A DNA stretch of 64,000 nt from Adiantum capillus-veneris (GCA_014529385.2 CM043959.1:7166026-7230025), one strand, 5' to 3'. Positions 22,055-33,337 are shown, counted from the first letter of the stretch. Program-made: numbers and translations. The notes: generated from the sequence alone by a model not told the origin.

Positions 22055-24043
22055 AGCTGGTGTTGTTCAGCTTCAGCTTTCAAATCTTGGACTTGTTTCT
22101 GCAGATCGATGATAACGTTTAATCTTTTCTCTAGCTCTCCTTGAAGAGCGTCTATCACCATTTCCAACTCTTTAGCCTTAGCACTGCGGCTAAGTGCTGC
22201 CCATTGCATGTTTTTTTGGTCATTTCCTGCATCTGGTTTGCATATTCATTAACCTGGAGAATTACCTCATCATTGGTCTGCCAGTCTTCAGTTCTTGTGA
22301 GCTGCCTAGATGTTTTGATAGTCTCTTGTGATTCCTTTGGTGGGGCTATGGCGTTTGTTCGTGGTAGCAGTCGGGTTTGTTCTTCCCCTTGAGGTTGTGT
22401 TTTTGTCTCTACTGCTTTGTCTTCTACAAGCTTCGTGGATGCCTTGGCCGTTTCCTGCTGGGTGGTGGTAGACGGTGTGGTTTTTGATTCTTGTGCCTTT
22501 GTTTGCTCAAACCTTGTTGCCTCCTCTGGTTCAAGACTTGCTACCCTTTACGTTCTGGCTCCTTTGCTTTGGTTCGTTCCGTTGTTGCTTGTTGATCAGA
22601 TCCTGCTGCTTCTTGCAATCCAGGTTCTTTTTCTTTAGTTGACTCACCCTTTGTGGTTCTATCTCTTGGTGATGGTGGAGGGCTTGGCATGGGGTGGTCG
22701 TGTTGTTCCGTAGCCAGTGACGATGGTCGGGGAGACATATCACTTTGTTCATGTTGGGTCTCTCCTTGTGTTTTTGCTTCTTTTACATGTTTTTCTTGCT
22801 CGGATGCATCTTCTCTAGCTTTTCTCTCAGCTTCTTGGGCTTGTTTTAGCTTTAATTCTTCCGCTTCCTGGTACATTCTTTCCAGAAATCCTTTGGGTCT
22901 TCTGCTTCTTTCCGTGCAGGGTTCTTTAATCTTAGTCCCTTTAGCTCTTTTGGTACCCACTTTCTAGGGTCCTCGCCTGCAGCTTGGCAGCTTCTTTTGT
23001 AGGTTTCTTTTTCTCGTTCAATCCTCGCCTTTTCCTACTGAGGCTCTTCTTGATGTGCGGCCACTGGCTTCTTCTTCATCTCCTCAAGTGTGACTCTCTT
23101 CTCTTCATTTTCTGAGCTTTCGCTGCTATGTGCTTCATGAGAACTCTTTGAAGATTCTTCATCAGATTTGTAAACTTGTTTTGTGGACCTTGTGGCTCGA
23201 GGAGATGGCTGTGCAGACACAATCCATGTGTTCTGATATGGGACAGGTGGAATTTTTTTTTCCATGCCGACAGCATGGTATGCTATTCTTGTGAGTGCTT
23301 CAGGTGCTCCTAGATAGGTTATCTTGCCCTCTTTTCTTTGTACCCTTTAGTGTGGATAGCACATACTGTGCGTGATCGATGGGTTGCCTGGTTGTCGACT
23401 TTAGCACTTGTGTAAATGTAGTCCAACTGGATTGGGTGTTGTGTACCTTGGCGGTCTCTTTCCTAGAAAGTGAAAGTGTTGATGATATAATCTTGCTGGT
23501 TCTTCCACTTGCTTCTGAATGAGATCAACAAAGGTTGCCGCAATGGTTTCCTTGGTGAAGGTACCTACTATCTTTCTGTCCCTAGCCCTCATGGTCATCC
23601 CTTCTGTCAACAACTTGAGAGCTTCAGACACTATTTCTTTAGTAATCACCACTTCTACCTTGTGCCCTTGCTGGTAAGTAATATGGGATGTTCCATCTTC
23701 CTTGATTGTGGACAAGAGCTCATAATCTTTCTAAAAATCTACACCACATGGCTCTTGTTCGTAGAATTCTCTAAGTCCAAGCCTTCTATTAGCTTCTTTT
23801 TATTTCACGCTTTGCTGTGACATCATAGACCTCTTTTGGCAAAAGTTGTAGCTCTACCTGATGTCCTTCTTCACTTTTGAATCTACCTGTGAAAACCATT
23901 TTGTTGTTCTCCTCAAGTTGTTCTTTCGATAGATAGGTTGCTTTGGCTGTCTTTACTGAAATGGGGTCTAGTCGGTATGGTGGTAGCTCTTGTAGCTTCT
24001 CCTTTTGATAGACCCTCTTCTTGGCCTTTTTTGCAGCTTGCAT
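22055..24043 (-). pseudogene. Unidentified multi-part ORF with coiled coil (G)
   Basis: Reading on the minus strand from 24043, pieces in order are: a basic start (MQAAKKAKKRVYQKEKLQEL), a folded-looking part (VVITKEIVSEALKLLTEGMT and FLGKRPPRYTTPN), a polar Ser/Glu part (SDEESSKSSHEAHSSESSEN), a segment RKWVPKELKG, a Lys/Glu-rich part with EAEELKLKQAQEAERKARED, and a coiled-coil-like end (LQGELEKRLNVIIDLQKQVQ). Frame breaks separate them (23789-24043, 23401-23715, 23035-23265, 22541-22960). The end is cut by the LTR at 22050. It resembles a structural retroelement protein in layout, but no family is recognised. W-V-P-K also occurs in the 3' modules of B and C. Confidence 0.45.
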
Positions 24044-26170
24044 GGCTCCTATTAAGTGAATAGAGTGTCAAACTTAGCAAATTTGACAGATTTTGCTCTG
24101 AAATGTCCTTCAGTGTGAATTACTAACAAATTGATTCCAATTTGCTTCAAATCAATTCTTAAACATGCATAGATGCATAAAAACATGTAAAGATCAAATT
24201 CTTAAAGTTCAAGCAAAAAATTGCACAAAAGTAAATAATCACGATTATTTACAACTGAGGATTTTTTTTAACTTTTTGCAATTTTGGCATTATAGGCTTG
24301 AGGTAAAAATCAAATAGATACTCTGACTGAAGTGTGGGCTCATTTGAGTGCACAGGGTGAGCATGGTGCCAGATTTAGGCTTTTTGTCTCTGAAACAATA
24401 GATATAAAGAAATTTTGAGATTTTGAGCTCCAAATTAGTTCAAACTTGGTCAGTGGGCTTGGGACATCATGTGCTTTGGTCCCATAAGGTCAAAGTTGCA
24501 ATTTTTCCCCATCTTGGCAAAAAAGTAAATAATCACGATTATTAACTTATTCATTAAAATGGACGTTTTTAAAAGCAACTTGGTTTTAGGCATGATGTAG
24601 AATATGTGCATGAGATTTGAGGTGATTAGGATCAAAAAATGTGACAGATAACTCAAAAATTGGTCTGAAAGGACTTCTTTACGTTTTTTGGCAATTTTCC
24701 AACTTATCATTGATCATTTTGGCTCATACTTGAAATGTGGCATGTAATAGGTGTACACAAGTAATAGGTGAGGTGATGATACCATTTTCAAGACAAAATA
24801 TTACAAAAAGTAAATAATTGTGATTATTTACAACAGTCAACTTTTTCTTGCAAAACTTGAAAATTTAGACCTAGACATATTCTATACACCTAAAACAAGT
24901 CCTAAATTGAATTTGATAAAGTTTTGTGTTGCCGGAATCACTTCGTGCTTTGTCGACTCTAAAATCACCGATTTTTGTGGCTACATGGCCTATAGAGTTG
25001 GTTAGTCACTTTTGAGGCTATGGACTTGTCCGCTACATAGTCTTGAAACAACTCATCCAATTTTGGCCCATTTAGAGTCAATTTGACCTCGTATGTCAAA
25101 TTTGATGCTTTGTAGCCTTCGAGTTGTTTTCTGATTTCCGAGGGCTTGGCTTGATTGTTTTTATGAAACCAACTATATACATTGTATATATACCCCTCTC
25201 GATCCTTTCCAAATGGTCAACTATTGGGATAGAAGTGTTCTATTATCTAGGGACATGCTAGAGTTCAAATCTCGTCTGATTTGGTTGAGCTGACAGGCCG
25301 CTATGGTCAATTCTTGGTCGTAGGTCTTTGTGCATTGCTCGGGTTCTAGGGTTTTTCCCAGGGGTTTAAACTAGTTATCGGCCATACAGAAGGGATTATT
25401 GATAAGTATAGAACTTACCCCTCATGTCGTGTGATACGGCGCTGTAAACAAGCGACTGTGGACTCCAGAAAATGCGCACGAAGAAGGTCGAAAAGCTCTC
25501 TCTCCAAAGGCAACAAGTGGAAATGAGGTGATTTTATCCTACCTTGGGTATCTATACTCGGACTTCCTGAACCATTTTTCACCAAATTCCCTTGTTAGTT
25601 CTATTAGTCCATGAAATCTATGTTAAGCTCAAAAATTTCTTCAATCGGATTCATGTAGCTAATTCTGCAAGAATTCTGCAAAAGTAGGTATGGCCGCCTA
25701 ATTTAGGCTTCTCGCTTTCATCTGCCGATTTGATTGAAATTTTTTGTGTCTGTGTCTTGTTCTTCTGATCATCAGCGTATCTCCAATTTCCATCTGAGCT
25801 CATTTGTTATTTATTATTGATTTTTGACTTGTTTATTAAAAAAATCAAAGAAAATAACAAAATGCGCTAAAAAAGCAAAGTAAAAATCAAATAATTAAGA
25901 AAATCCATCGAAAAACACAGCTTTATTGTTTTTTGTTGAATTTCTCCATTTTTATATCTTAATATCAAGAAAAATGATAAAAATTATTAAAACAGGATAA
26001 ATTTTGATGATTTTTTGATAGTATACACTATTTACACTCATCGGGGAGATTTTATCAGTTAAATTTCCCTTGTTGATGATTTATAAGGCATTATTAGGTA
26101 ATTTTGCAAAAATCATACATTAGCATTAAACTTTTTCCTCTCTCTTCAAACATTGTCCTTTATTACTTAG
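24044..26170. other. AT-rich, gene-free stretch
   Basis: No coding signal. It holds three palindromic motifs (listed separately) and long AT-rich sequence. It may be leader or 3' untranslated sequence of the minus-strand elements on either side. Confidence 0.5.
24231..24831. repeat. Three 22-bp palindromes spaced about 290 bp
   Basis: GTAAATAATCACGATTATTT plus AC at 24231-24252; a one-base variant at 24525-24546; GTAAATAATTGTGATTATTT plus AC at 24810-24831. Each is preceded by AAAA or AAA. Spacings are 294 and 285 bp, and flanks share short pieces (TTTTTGCAATTTT, TTTTTTGGCAATTTTCC), which suggests an old tandem array of ~290-bp units. Confidence 0.6.
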
Positions 26171-26199
26171 ATCCCTTCCACCCCTCCTAGATGGCGTAC

Positions 26200-27270
26200 T
26201 CCGGGACGACTGTGTGCATGGATTGAACAATCGTGTCTATGCATAGCCTTGGTTGGCTCTACCATGCTTTGAAGATCAATGCAGTTCAAACCATCATGCT
26301 GTGCAAAAGTTGGATCTTGAGTAATTAACTCAAGGATTTCTGATGTCTAGGTTTTTTGATTCTTTCTTCCAAAGAGAAAATCTTGTAGCTTGTGTGCTCT
26401 TTGCTTGATTGTACCATCAGGATGCTTTGGCATGCTAATTTCCTAAGTTTTTGGTATCACTAGTGATTGTTGTTGAGATTTTAGCCGCCATTGATATCTC
26501 AGTTTGTCTTGGTCAGAATGATGTTGTTGAGTCTTCTGAGACTTAACTCTCCATTGCTTGATCGATTTTACAGTTTGCGGAGAAGATAAATGCTCTTTTT
26601 TCTTTTGAATCCATTTTGTGTTAGGTTCCTTGCTCGGAGATGCTCATCTCTGTGTTTTGAACCTTGGAACCGTCTTCGATATTGTCGATGATGATTTGGG
26701 CACCCAGATTTGAATAGGCTTGTCCTTAAGCTGTGCTTTTGGTACCCAAATTTTCCTGACTCCTTGCATCTACTTGTAGCAGTTTCTTGTCGATAGGATG
26801 GAGAAGATTGTTTTCTTTGTGGATTGGTAACCTCCTTTCCATTACTCCTTGCTTTGTGCAATTGAAACAATGAGTTGTCTGCCTTTAGGTGATAGCTTGA
26901 GTTGATTGGTATCCCAATCTGGTACTGCCTTGTAAGACCGCATCGAGAGAATTCCAAGAATCATTGTCTCATTCATGTGTTCATCTGGTAATCATAAAAA
27001 CTAATGAGGAAATGAACATCCATGTACTATCACATTCAAGTTGACTACTCCCAATGTTGGTGTTGGGTTCTTGTTGCTTCCCTTGATAGTCGCTATTCCT
27101 GTTGTCAAAGACTGTTGTATGTGGGATAACTGATTGCATTTACTCGAGCTCTTGTGTCAACTAATTCATTTGTGCTATGATTGTTCAATTGTACTTTGAT
27201 GCGAAGGTCCATTCCATCTAACCATTCATCATCTGTTGACACAGCATCTTTCTGCAATTCATAATTTCGG
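26200..27270 (-). pseudogene. Gypsy element B: second protease-like module 3' of integrase
   Basis: Directly after the integrase tail the minus strand reads NTLEINDRNYELQKDAV, DDEWLDGMDLRIKVQL, then NELVDTRARVNAISYPTYNS (retropepsin-like D-T-G-A with Gly changed to Arg), a frameshift, TLGVVNLNVIVHGCSFP, ETMILGILSMRSYKAVPDW (protease C-terminal I-L-G motif) and a tail with two W-V-P-K motifs at about 26745 and 26700 (KIWVPKAQL, QIWVPKSSS). Element C has the same layout after integrase (60.42-59.5 kb). B also has the standard protease upstream of RT (40151-40554), so this is an additional domain. Frame breaks make it non-functional. Its role is unknown. Confidence 0.6.
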
Positions 27271-28735
27271 TCATTTATCTCCAGAGTGTTAATGGGAATA
27301 GTATTTGTTGATTCTTGAGAGCAGCTTTCCTTTTGAGTACTCGAAGCCGAGATTCTTCTTGAGCTTCATCAATAACGTGTTGTCGTTTTATCTTTCTTTG
27401 CTTAGTTGCATGCATCCTTCTAGTAATTCATTGGTTAGTGGCAAATTGTACTTCTTTAATCGACATCCGCTAATCCAATTAGCCATTGGTTCACCATCTA
27501 GGGTGGACAACTTAATCGCTCCACTTGGAGATACATCTTTAATGATAAACGGTCCGTTTCTGTTTTTCTTAAACTTGGGAATGTGTTGCTCAAGGGAATA
27601 GACAAAAACTAAGTCCCCTTTTTTGAAAATTTTTGTAATTAGATGGGAATCAAAAAAGTGTTTTTGTTTTTGTTTTTTCTTTTGTGCATAGATGTGAGCT
27701 ACAACAGTTAGCCTATGCTCATCTAGCTTTTCTAAATCTTCAAGTCTTTCTGACAATTCATGTCCAGTCCAGTCAAGATTCTTAGCTACTCTTAGTGTCG
27801 GCAATAGAAATTCTATTGGCAATATGGCATCAAGACCATAAACAAGGTTAAAGGGTGTAGCATTTAAAGCTGTTTTGAGTGAAACTTGATAAGCCCATAG
27901 AGCTGCTTGGAGATTCATTTCTCAATCTGTCCTTCCTGAACTAACCACTTTAGTCAAAACCAAGCTAAGAATTTTATTCGTATGCTCAGCTTGTCCGTTT
28001 GCTTGTGGGTGATAGGGAGCTGATTTGTTATAGATGACCATAAATTCATTAAGCAGATACTTGATTACCTCATTGAGGAAATGAGTTTCCCTATCACTGA
28101 CTATTTCTATTGACAGTCCATATCTTGTAAATACATACTCATATAAGAATGCGGCAGTGGTTCTGGCATCATTCTTTTGAGTTGCTTTAGCCTCAGTCCA
28201 CTTGGTCAAATAGTCCATAGCTATAATGATATATTGAGCTTGGGTTCTATAAGCAGGTGGCTGTATTGGCCCAACAAAATCTATACCCCATTTTGCGAAA
28301 GCTCTAGCTCCCATCATTGGTCATGCTATCTACACGGGTTGGCATTTTTGCTCGCTGACAAGCATCACACATTCCAACATATTCTTTGGCATCTGCAAAA
28401 AGTTTTGGCCACCATATGCCTGCCATTAAGATTGCTCTTGCGGTGGTCTCACTAGAAAAGTGACCTCCAGCTAATCCAACATGTGCTTGTTCTATAATGG
28501 GAATATATTCGTCTTCATTTTCACAAAGACATAAATGTTGATCCTTACCTCTCTGATACAATTGGTTGCCAATAAGAGAATATTCCCTTACTTCAGTTTC
28601 AATTGTTCTTTGACGGCGTTTACTCATATCCTCGGGAAATGTTTGGTAAGTGACTAGATAGTTACTCCACTTAGGAACAGGTAACATTGGAACAATGTTA
28701 CATGAGGTATGGGTGTTTGTTTTTGACATTAAGGA
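27271..28735 (-). pseudogene. Gypsy element B: integrase
   Basis: The zinc-binding region is well kept: HVGLAGGHFSSETTARAIL, then YVGMCDACQRAK (HHCC). The catalytic core has WGIDFVGPIQPPAY (Asp), SIEIVSDRETHFLNEV (Asp) and YHPQANGQAEHTNK (Glu), so all three catalytic residues survive. The C-terminal part (27388-27918) has ALWAYQVSLKTALNATPFNL, FVYSLEQHIPKFKKNRNGPF and LPLTNELLE. It is split into three ORFs (28304-28729, 27922-28317, 27388-27918) by frame breaks. It is the same family as element A and less decayed. Confidence 0.85.
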
Positions 28736-29043
28736 AAATCCTTTACAAAATAATGAACATCACTCCTCATAGTTGGCCAATATACTCCAAGTCTCAAGAT
28801 CCTTTGCATAGTCTGGTCTTCCGCAAAGTGAAGTCCTACTATGGTAATATGTACTTGACTTAGGTATTGGGTTTTCTCTTCATGATTAATGCACAACAAC
28901 AATATTCCATCTCAATTTCTTTTGTATAGCATACCGGCTAGTAACTGATACATAGCCGATTGCTCAATTAATCCGATTGTGATAGGAACTGGTATTTGCA
29001 AATCCACTTGAGCTATGGTAATCAATGATACCATATTTTCTGA
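28736..29043 (-). pseudogene. Gypsy element B: RNase H-integrase linker
   Basis: SENMVSLITIAQVDLQIPVP followed by IEQSAMYQLLAGMLYKRN matches the linker of element A (MTIAQVDSQIQIPI, IEQSALYQLLAGILYHKN at 11420-11540). At 29043 the frame stops at the LTR of the inserted Tat element, and its upstream half resumes at 37774. Confidence 0.7.
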
Positions 29044-30187
29044 TGTCAGGAGTTTTTTTGGAGCAAGGGATTGCGCATATGTACATACACATGCATGGTG
29101 CATCGAATAAAGGATTTCCCAATTTCCATAGCCAGGTGGTTACGTGGGGCCCACGTGTGTACAGGTAGGATAAGGTGTACATAGTGCAACGATTTTCACT
29201 ATTACCAGTACCAGTGTGTTTTTTCTACAATAAGGAGGAGTTGGTAGTGCGTAAAACTTCTCGAGGAAGCTATCCGCGGGCCGACGACATGAGGTAAGCA
29301 GGTGCGTCAGATGGCATCGAGTGGCGTCAGGAGGTCGAACGGGGTCAATACTTGCACGCGGAGAAGTACGGACACGACGTGGGTGTTTTCTTGTGATACT
29401 TATGTAGAAAGGTCATCATAAGGACCAATTTTTGGGGCCACTTCACGTGGTTGCGGGATGCATTATTGGGAAAAACTGAGTGCCAGGTGTGCGGATGATG
29501 CAAAAAGGTGACAACTATGCACTGCGAGGTCAGTTTTTGGCCTGTTCGGGGTCCGTTTGAGGTCATCTAAAAGGCCACGGGTGCCCAACTAATAAAGATA
29601 AGTGTGGGAACTGAAAAAAGAGAGAGAAGACCAGAAAAAACGTGGAGAAGAGAGGAAGAACAGCCGCAGGTGTGTTTTTGGGGTTTTCGGAGCCTGTTTT
29701 GGCCGTAAACTGCTCATCCGAGGTCGGATTTGAGCACTTTGACATTGTAGACTGGGGTTTTGGGCCGTTCCGGACGCGATGGAGCTGTCCATTTTGCCAA
29801 ATTCCTCACTCTTTTTCTGCTGTTTTTCTTTGTAATCTTCTCCGGTGAGTGAAGCCTCTGCTTAACTTTGTGGTTGTATCTGGTGTATTTCTTCAATATT
29901 GTGTGAGCTATTTGCCCCATTGGTGTTGGCCCAAGCTCAATTGTATCTAAACATCAGAAATTCTCTTCTTTGAGCTGTGATTTTTGGGTGTGTGTGTGTG
30001 TGTGTGTCTGTGTGGAGTGGGCAAGTGGATAGTCTCTCTCCTCTCACTCCAGAGGTGTGTTCCCTGTCTCGGCCAGGTGTGTTGTGTAAGCCGAGTGGTG
30101 CCCCATAGTGTGTGTGTGTGTGTATCATTCCAAGAGTGTGTATCGGGTCATTATAGAGGCGCTGTGTGTGTTTTCATCCCGCTCACA
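29044..30187 (+). repeat. 5' LTR of the Tat element
   Basis: Starts TGTCAGGAG, ends CGCTCACA. Close to the 3' LTR, with mostly single-base changes, plus expansion of a TG run near 29990-30008 and again near 30108-30122. Confidence 0.9.
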
Positions 30188-30193
30188 TTCTTT

Positions 30194-30210
30194 TGGCGCC
30201 CCCACAGAGG
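30194..30210 (+). promoter_or_regulatory. Primer-binding site of the Tat element
   Basis: TGGCGCCCCCACAGAGG, 6 bp after the LTR end. It begins with TGG as expected for a tRNA CCA end. I do not assign the tRNA. Confidence 0.7.
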
Positions 30211-31174
30211 ATCTTCTTCGAGTACCGTCTGCTTCGAGCTTCAAGCTTTGAGATTCGGGATTAAAGGTTGCAGACTATAGGTTACAGGTTACAGGTTATA
30301 GGTTACAGGGATAGGTACAGGTACAGGTGATTCACACAGGTACAGGTAGCTGGAGTACAGTGATATACTAGCAGTGGTGTCACTTGCAGTTGTTGTGGGT
30401 ATGCATCACTTGGCGCTTGTTTGAGCGCATTGTCTATTGGATTGTACGTTACTTGTGGAAACTGCCATTGTACGCCTTTGTGGAGCCATACTTGGGTTTT
30501 ATTTGGCAGTCCCAACCATTTCTAAGACGTGGTCTGGAAGATAGTCATTTCTGAGACTTGACTATACGCGATTTGCATTAGCCTTCATGTGAGGGTCGAT
30601 AGTGAGGTTTTTATTGAGCTGGGGGATTCTCAAATGTGGAGATCCTTTCGGTGATACAGGTAGCTGGAGCACCCTTTTCGTGACCTCGCCATAGGCTATG
30701 TACTAGTGAGTCCTATTTGATGCTCGGGTTCTATTGTTGATAGTTTATGCATACATATACAGTCTATATTTTGGGTTCCTACTGCTCTACTTCTGGGGAA
30801 ACTCTGCCAAAATTTTTCCGAGTTGTGATGGTTGGTTTTTTGGTCTTTTGAGCCATTTATGCTGTGATGCTGCTGAAATTTTGGCAAAATCAGAGGATAA
30901 GTCAGGTGTGCCTTCTTGGGAGCTGCATGGTTGGCTTTAATGGATGATCAAAATGGCCCTCAATTCACTCCTTTTCATTTAACTTAAAGAAAATCCAGAT
31001 AAATGTTCATGTGTCCAGGAAGATCTTTTTCCAGGAGCGCATAGTCTTCATGTTCGGGCCAAGAAGATTAAGGGAGATACTGGAATGTCCTTTGCCTGTT
31101 GTAATTCCGATGATTAACTATGAAAACTCATTTGATGCGCATGTGTTTTTCCTTATCTAAAGCTGTGAGCTCCA
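30211..31174 (+). other. Leader of the Tat element
   Basis: About 1 kb without a supported ORF. It has a short run of GGTTACAGGTTACAGG-type repeats (about 30265-30350). The part 30390-30720 is similar to the complement of about 42350-42680 in the copia leader. Confidence 0.65.
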
Positions 31175-32119
31175 TTGAAGTTTCTGGGAATTGAGTCAGT
31201 AAAAGTTTTGGGTTCTTGCACGTGTGTTCAAAGGGGTTCTCAAAGCATTGTAACTTGGGTAGCCATGGCTTTCTCTTATCCGGAGTTTCATGGAAGAAGT
31301 GATGAAGATGTGGAAGATTTTTTGGAAAAGATGGAGGTTGCCTGCATTAGCAACCAGATTCATGACCCTGCGCAGATGTTACGTCTTCTCCAAATTTGTT
31401 TGAAGAGTGATGCACGAGTCTGGTCCAAAACATTTGAAGAGGAGTTGCGTGCAGCGGATCCACCTGTAAGATTGAGTTGGGACAATCTACGGCATGGGTT
31501 GGAAGTGGAGTTTGTGAAGATAGAAGATCCTGACAAAGTGTGGCAAGAAGTACAAGCTTTGGTGCAAAAGGAAGGTGAGCCAGTAGATGCGTACATACGT
31601 AAGTTCTCATTGGCATGGGAGCGGATGTGCAAGGCCTTAACACCACAAGTACCCCCACCTGACATGATGAAGAAGGACAGGTTCTTGGCTGGTCTTTGGG
31701 AGAATATACGTTGCAGAGTGGAGCTAATGAAGCCTAGGACATATGAAGATGCACTAAAGGTAGCAAGGAACAAAGAGTGGAAGTTGAGGAAAATGAGCCA
31801 GTTAGGGGTGGAGTCTTTGCCCATGAGGTTTGAATTTCAGCCTCTAGAGTCTTTACAAGGTCGCATGTCAGGGGTTCATCATGAACCAGTGGTTCCTGTT
31901 ACTACTCAGGTTATGCCAGCAGTGGTCACTACATCGGTGCAAGATGATGGGCTAAGGCAAGACATGAGGCAAGTGGTAGATTTGATGAAGAATCTCAGCC
32001 TAAACATGCTAGGTCAAGTGGGAAATAATCGAGGCCGAGGGACGTATGCAAATCAGCCAGGAGGTGAAGAAAGACCTAGGAATGGTGTTGGACAAAGCAA
32101 TGGTAGGTTTTGGAGGTAG
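31175..32119 (+). CDS. gag: Tat element: gag
   Basis: A 314-codon ORF. The likely functional start is the ATG at 31265 (MAFSYPEFHGRSDEDVEDF); the 30 codons before it look like leader. The core matches plant retrotransposon gag: EDFLEKMEVACISNQI, LLQICLKSDARVWSKTFEEE, then EGEPVDAYIRKFSLAWERM. It would form the capsid and bind element RNA. It ends at a TAG (32117-32119) immediately before the zinc knuckle in the same frame, so gag and nucleocapsid are separated by this one stop. No sign of splicing is seen. Later part is Gly/Arg-rich (NNRGRGTYANQPGG). Confidence 0.85.
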   Translation: MKFLGIESVKVLGSCTCVQRGSQSIVTWVAMAFSYPEFHGRSDEDVEDFLEKMEVACISNQIHDPAQMLRLLQICLKSDARVWSKTFEEELRAADPPVRLSWDNLRHGLEVEFVKIEDPDKVWQEVQALVQKEGEPVDAYIRKFSLAWERMCKALTPQVPPPDMMKKDRFLAGLWENIRCRVELMKPRTYEDALKVARNKEWKLRKMSQLGVESLPMRFEFQPLESLQGRMSGVHHEPVVPVTTQVMPAVVTTSVQDDGLRQDMRQVVDLMKNLSLNMLGQVGNNRGRGTYANQPGGEERPRNGVGQSNGRFWR

Positions 32120-33091
32120 ACGCCCACATGTTATAATTGTGGAGAGTTGGGTCACATCAGTCCGCAATGTGATAAGCCACCAAGGATGGGGGGAGACATG
32201 TATCCATTGCCAAGACAGGTGTTAACTAAGTCAAATGATTATGACATCGAAATTAAGGGAGATGAAGGAACCAGTGGATTAACCCAAGAGGAAAAGGGAA
32301 AGACAAAAGTGCTAAGTGTAGTCACCTTGGAGAAGGCATCAAATCTAGAGGATACATTAGTGATGCCTATTGGGAAGAGGACCACAGAGGATAATGAAGG
32401 AAGAAGTGCCCCAGGTCCTAGTAAGAAGAAAGGAAAGATCCATGAAGGCGAGGATGTCAAGGCCAAGAGGAAAAGGAAAGCTCGTCGAAAGTTTCATGTT
32501 TCAGATTTTCCACTAGGGGATGGGCAATTAAGCTATGACTTGAAGGAGGATCTGACGAGCAGGAAGGCATATGTTACTTTTGGGTATCTTATAGAGATGG
32601 TGCCTAAGCTAAAGCGACAGTGGAAGAGGATGGTTAACCCAATGGAGAAAGAGCCAGAGAGAGGTTCAGTAAAGGTGTTGGCAATGGATGAGCTACCAGA
32701 CATTTGTCCAATAGTAGATGTGTGGCATAATAGGAAAAATTTGGGACAAGGTTATGTGGATGGCGGAGCCCAAATATGCGTCATAACACACTCATGCGTT
32801 GAGAAGATGGGTCTCACAGTGGCTGGGGTGTCAGGTTTTCGGATCAGATTGGCAAACCATCAAAAAGTAAAATGCTTGGGTGTTGTAAAGAGCTTAGAAG
32901 TGGAGGCATATGATGCAAAGGCAGTGGTTGATTTTCATGTGATGTCAGCAGGGTTGGGAGCATATCCTATTATACTGGGCAGACCATGGTTACGTGCAAT
33001 GGGAGCTGTTCAAGATTGGCGACATGGTACGATTAGCCTCTATCGAAAGACAGGTACCAAGAAGCTTTATAATATGGACACAAGGAAATGA
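32120..33091 (+). CDS. Tat element: zinc knuckle and aspartic protease
   Basis: In the same frame as gag. Right after the stop comes CYNCGELGHISPQC (about 32132-32173), an intact CCHC knuckle. A basic stretch (KKKGKIHEGEDVKAKRKRKA) follows. The protease has YVDGGAQICVITHSCVEKMG (about 32755-32814), where D-G-G-A replaces D-S/T-G-A, and YPIILGRPWLRAMGAVQDW (about 32962-33018). It would cut the polyprotein. The frame is closed by TGA at 33089, which could be a former CGA. The D-G-G-A motif may lower or remove activity. Confidence 0.8.
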   Translation, partial: TPTCYNCGELGHISPQCDKPPRMGGDMYPLPRQVLTKSNDYDIEIKGDEGTSGLTQEEKGKTKVLSVVTLEKASNLEDTLVMPIGKRTTEDNEGRSAPGPSKKKGKIHEGEDVKAKRKRKARRKFHVSDFPLGDGQLSYDLKEDLTSRKAYVTFGYLIEMVPKLKRQWKRMVNPMEKEPERGSVKVLAMDELPDICPIVDVWHNRKNLGQGYVDGGAQICVITHSCVEKMGLTVAGVSGFRIRLANHQKVKCLGVVKSLEVEAYDAKAVVDFHVMSAGLGAYPIILGRPWLRAMGAVQDWRHGTISLYRKTGTKKLYNMDTRK

Positions 33092-33337
33092 TTAGAGGAG
33101 CTTTGTGAAGATGAGGATGAGTCTAGTGATGAAGAATCTTCCACGGTGACAGATGAGGACAGTGATAGCACTACCAGCAGTGATGAGGATGCTGATGTTG
33201 CATTTCTTTTGATGGACAAAGAAATCCAGGAGTTTAGTTTAGTTGCATTTGCGAATGAGGTTGAAGATGAAACTGAAGGGCCTTATGAAGTGATTGAAGG
33301 GCTGATGCAAACCAAGGTTGAGTTGTCAAAGAAGTAG
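33092..33337 (+). CDS. Tat element: acidic protease-RT linker
   Basis: In frame with the pieces on each side and bounded by TGA (33089) and TAG (33335). It is strongly acidic and Ser-rich (DESSDEESSTVTDEDSDSTT), then EVEDETEGPYEVIEGL. Such acidic linkers are common between protease and RT in long gypsy polyproteins. No enzyme motif. Confidence 0.7.
   Translation, partial: LEELCEDEDESSDEESSTVTDEDSDSTTSSDEDADVAFLLMDKEIQEFSLVAFANEVEDETEGPYEVIEGLMQTKVELSKK

Noticed and set aside
24231-24831. CRISPR-like array
   Set aside because: Only three palindromes with ~270-bp gaps and related flanks in plant DNA; spacing and context exclude CRISPR.
26568-26957. 129-codon minus-strand ORF as a gene
   Set aside because: It is in a different frame from the one that carries the protease and W-V-P-K motifs, so it is a shadow.
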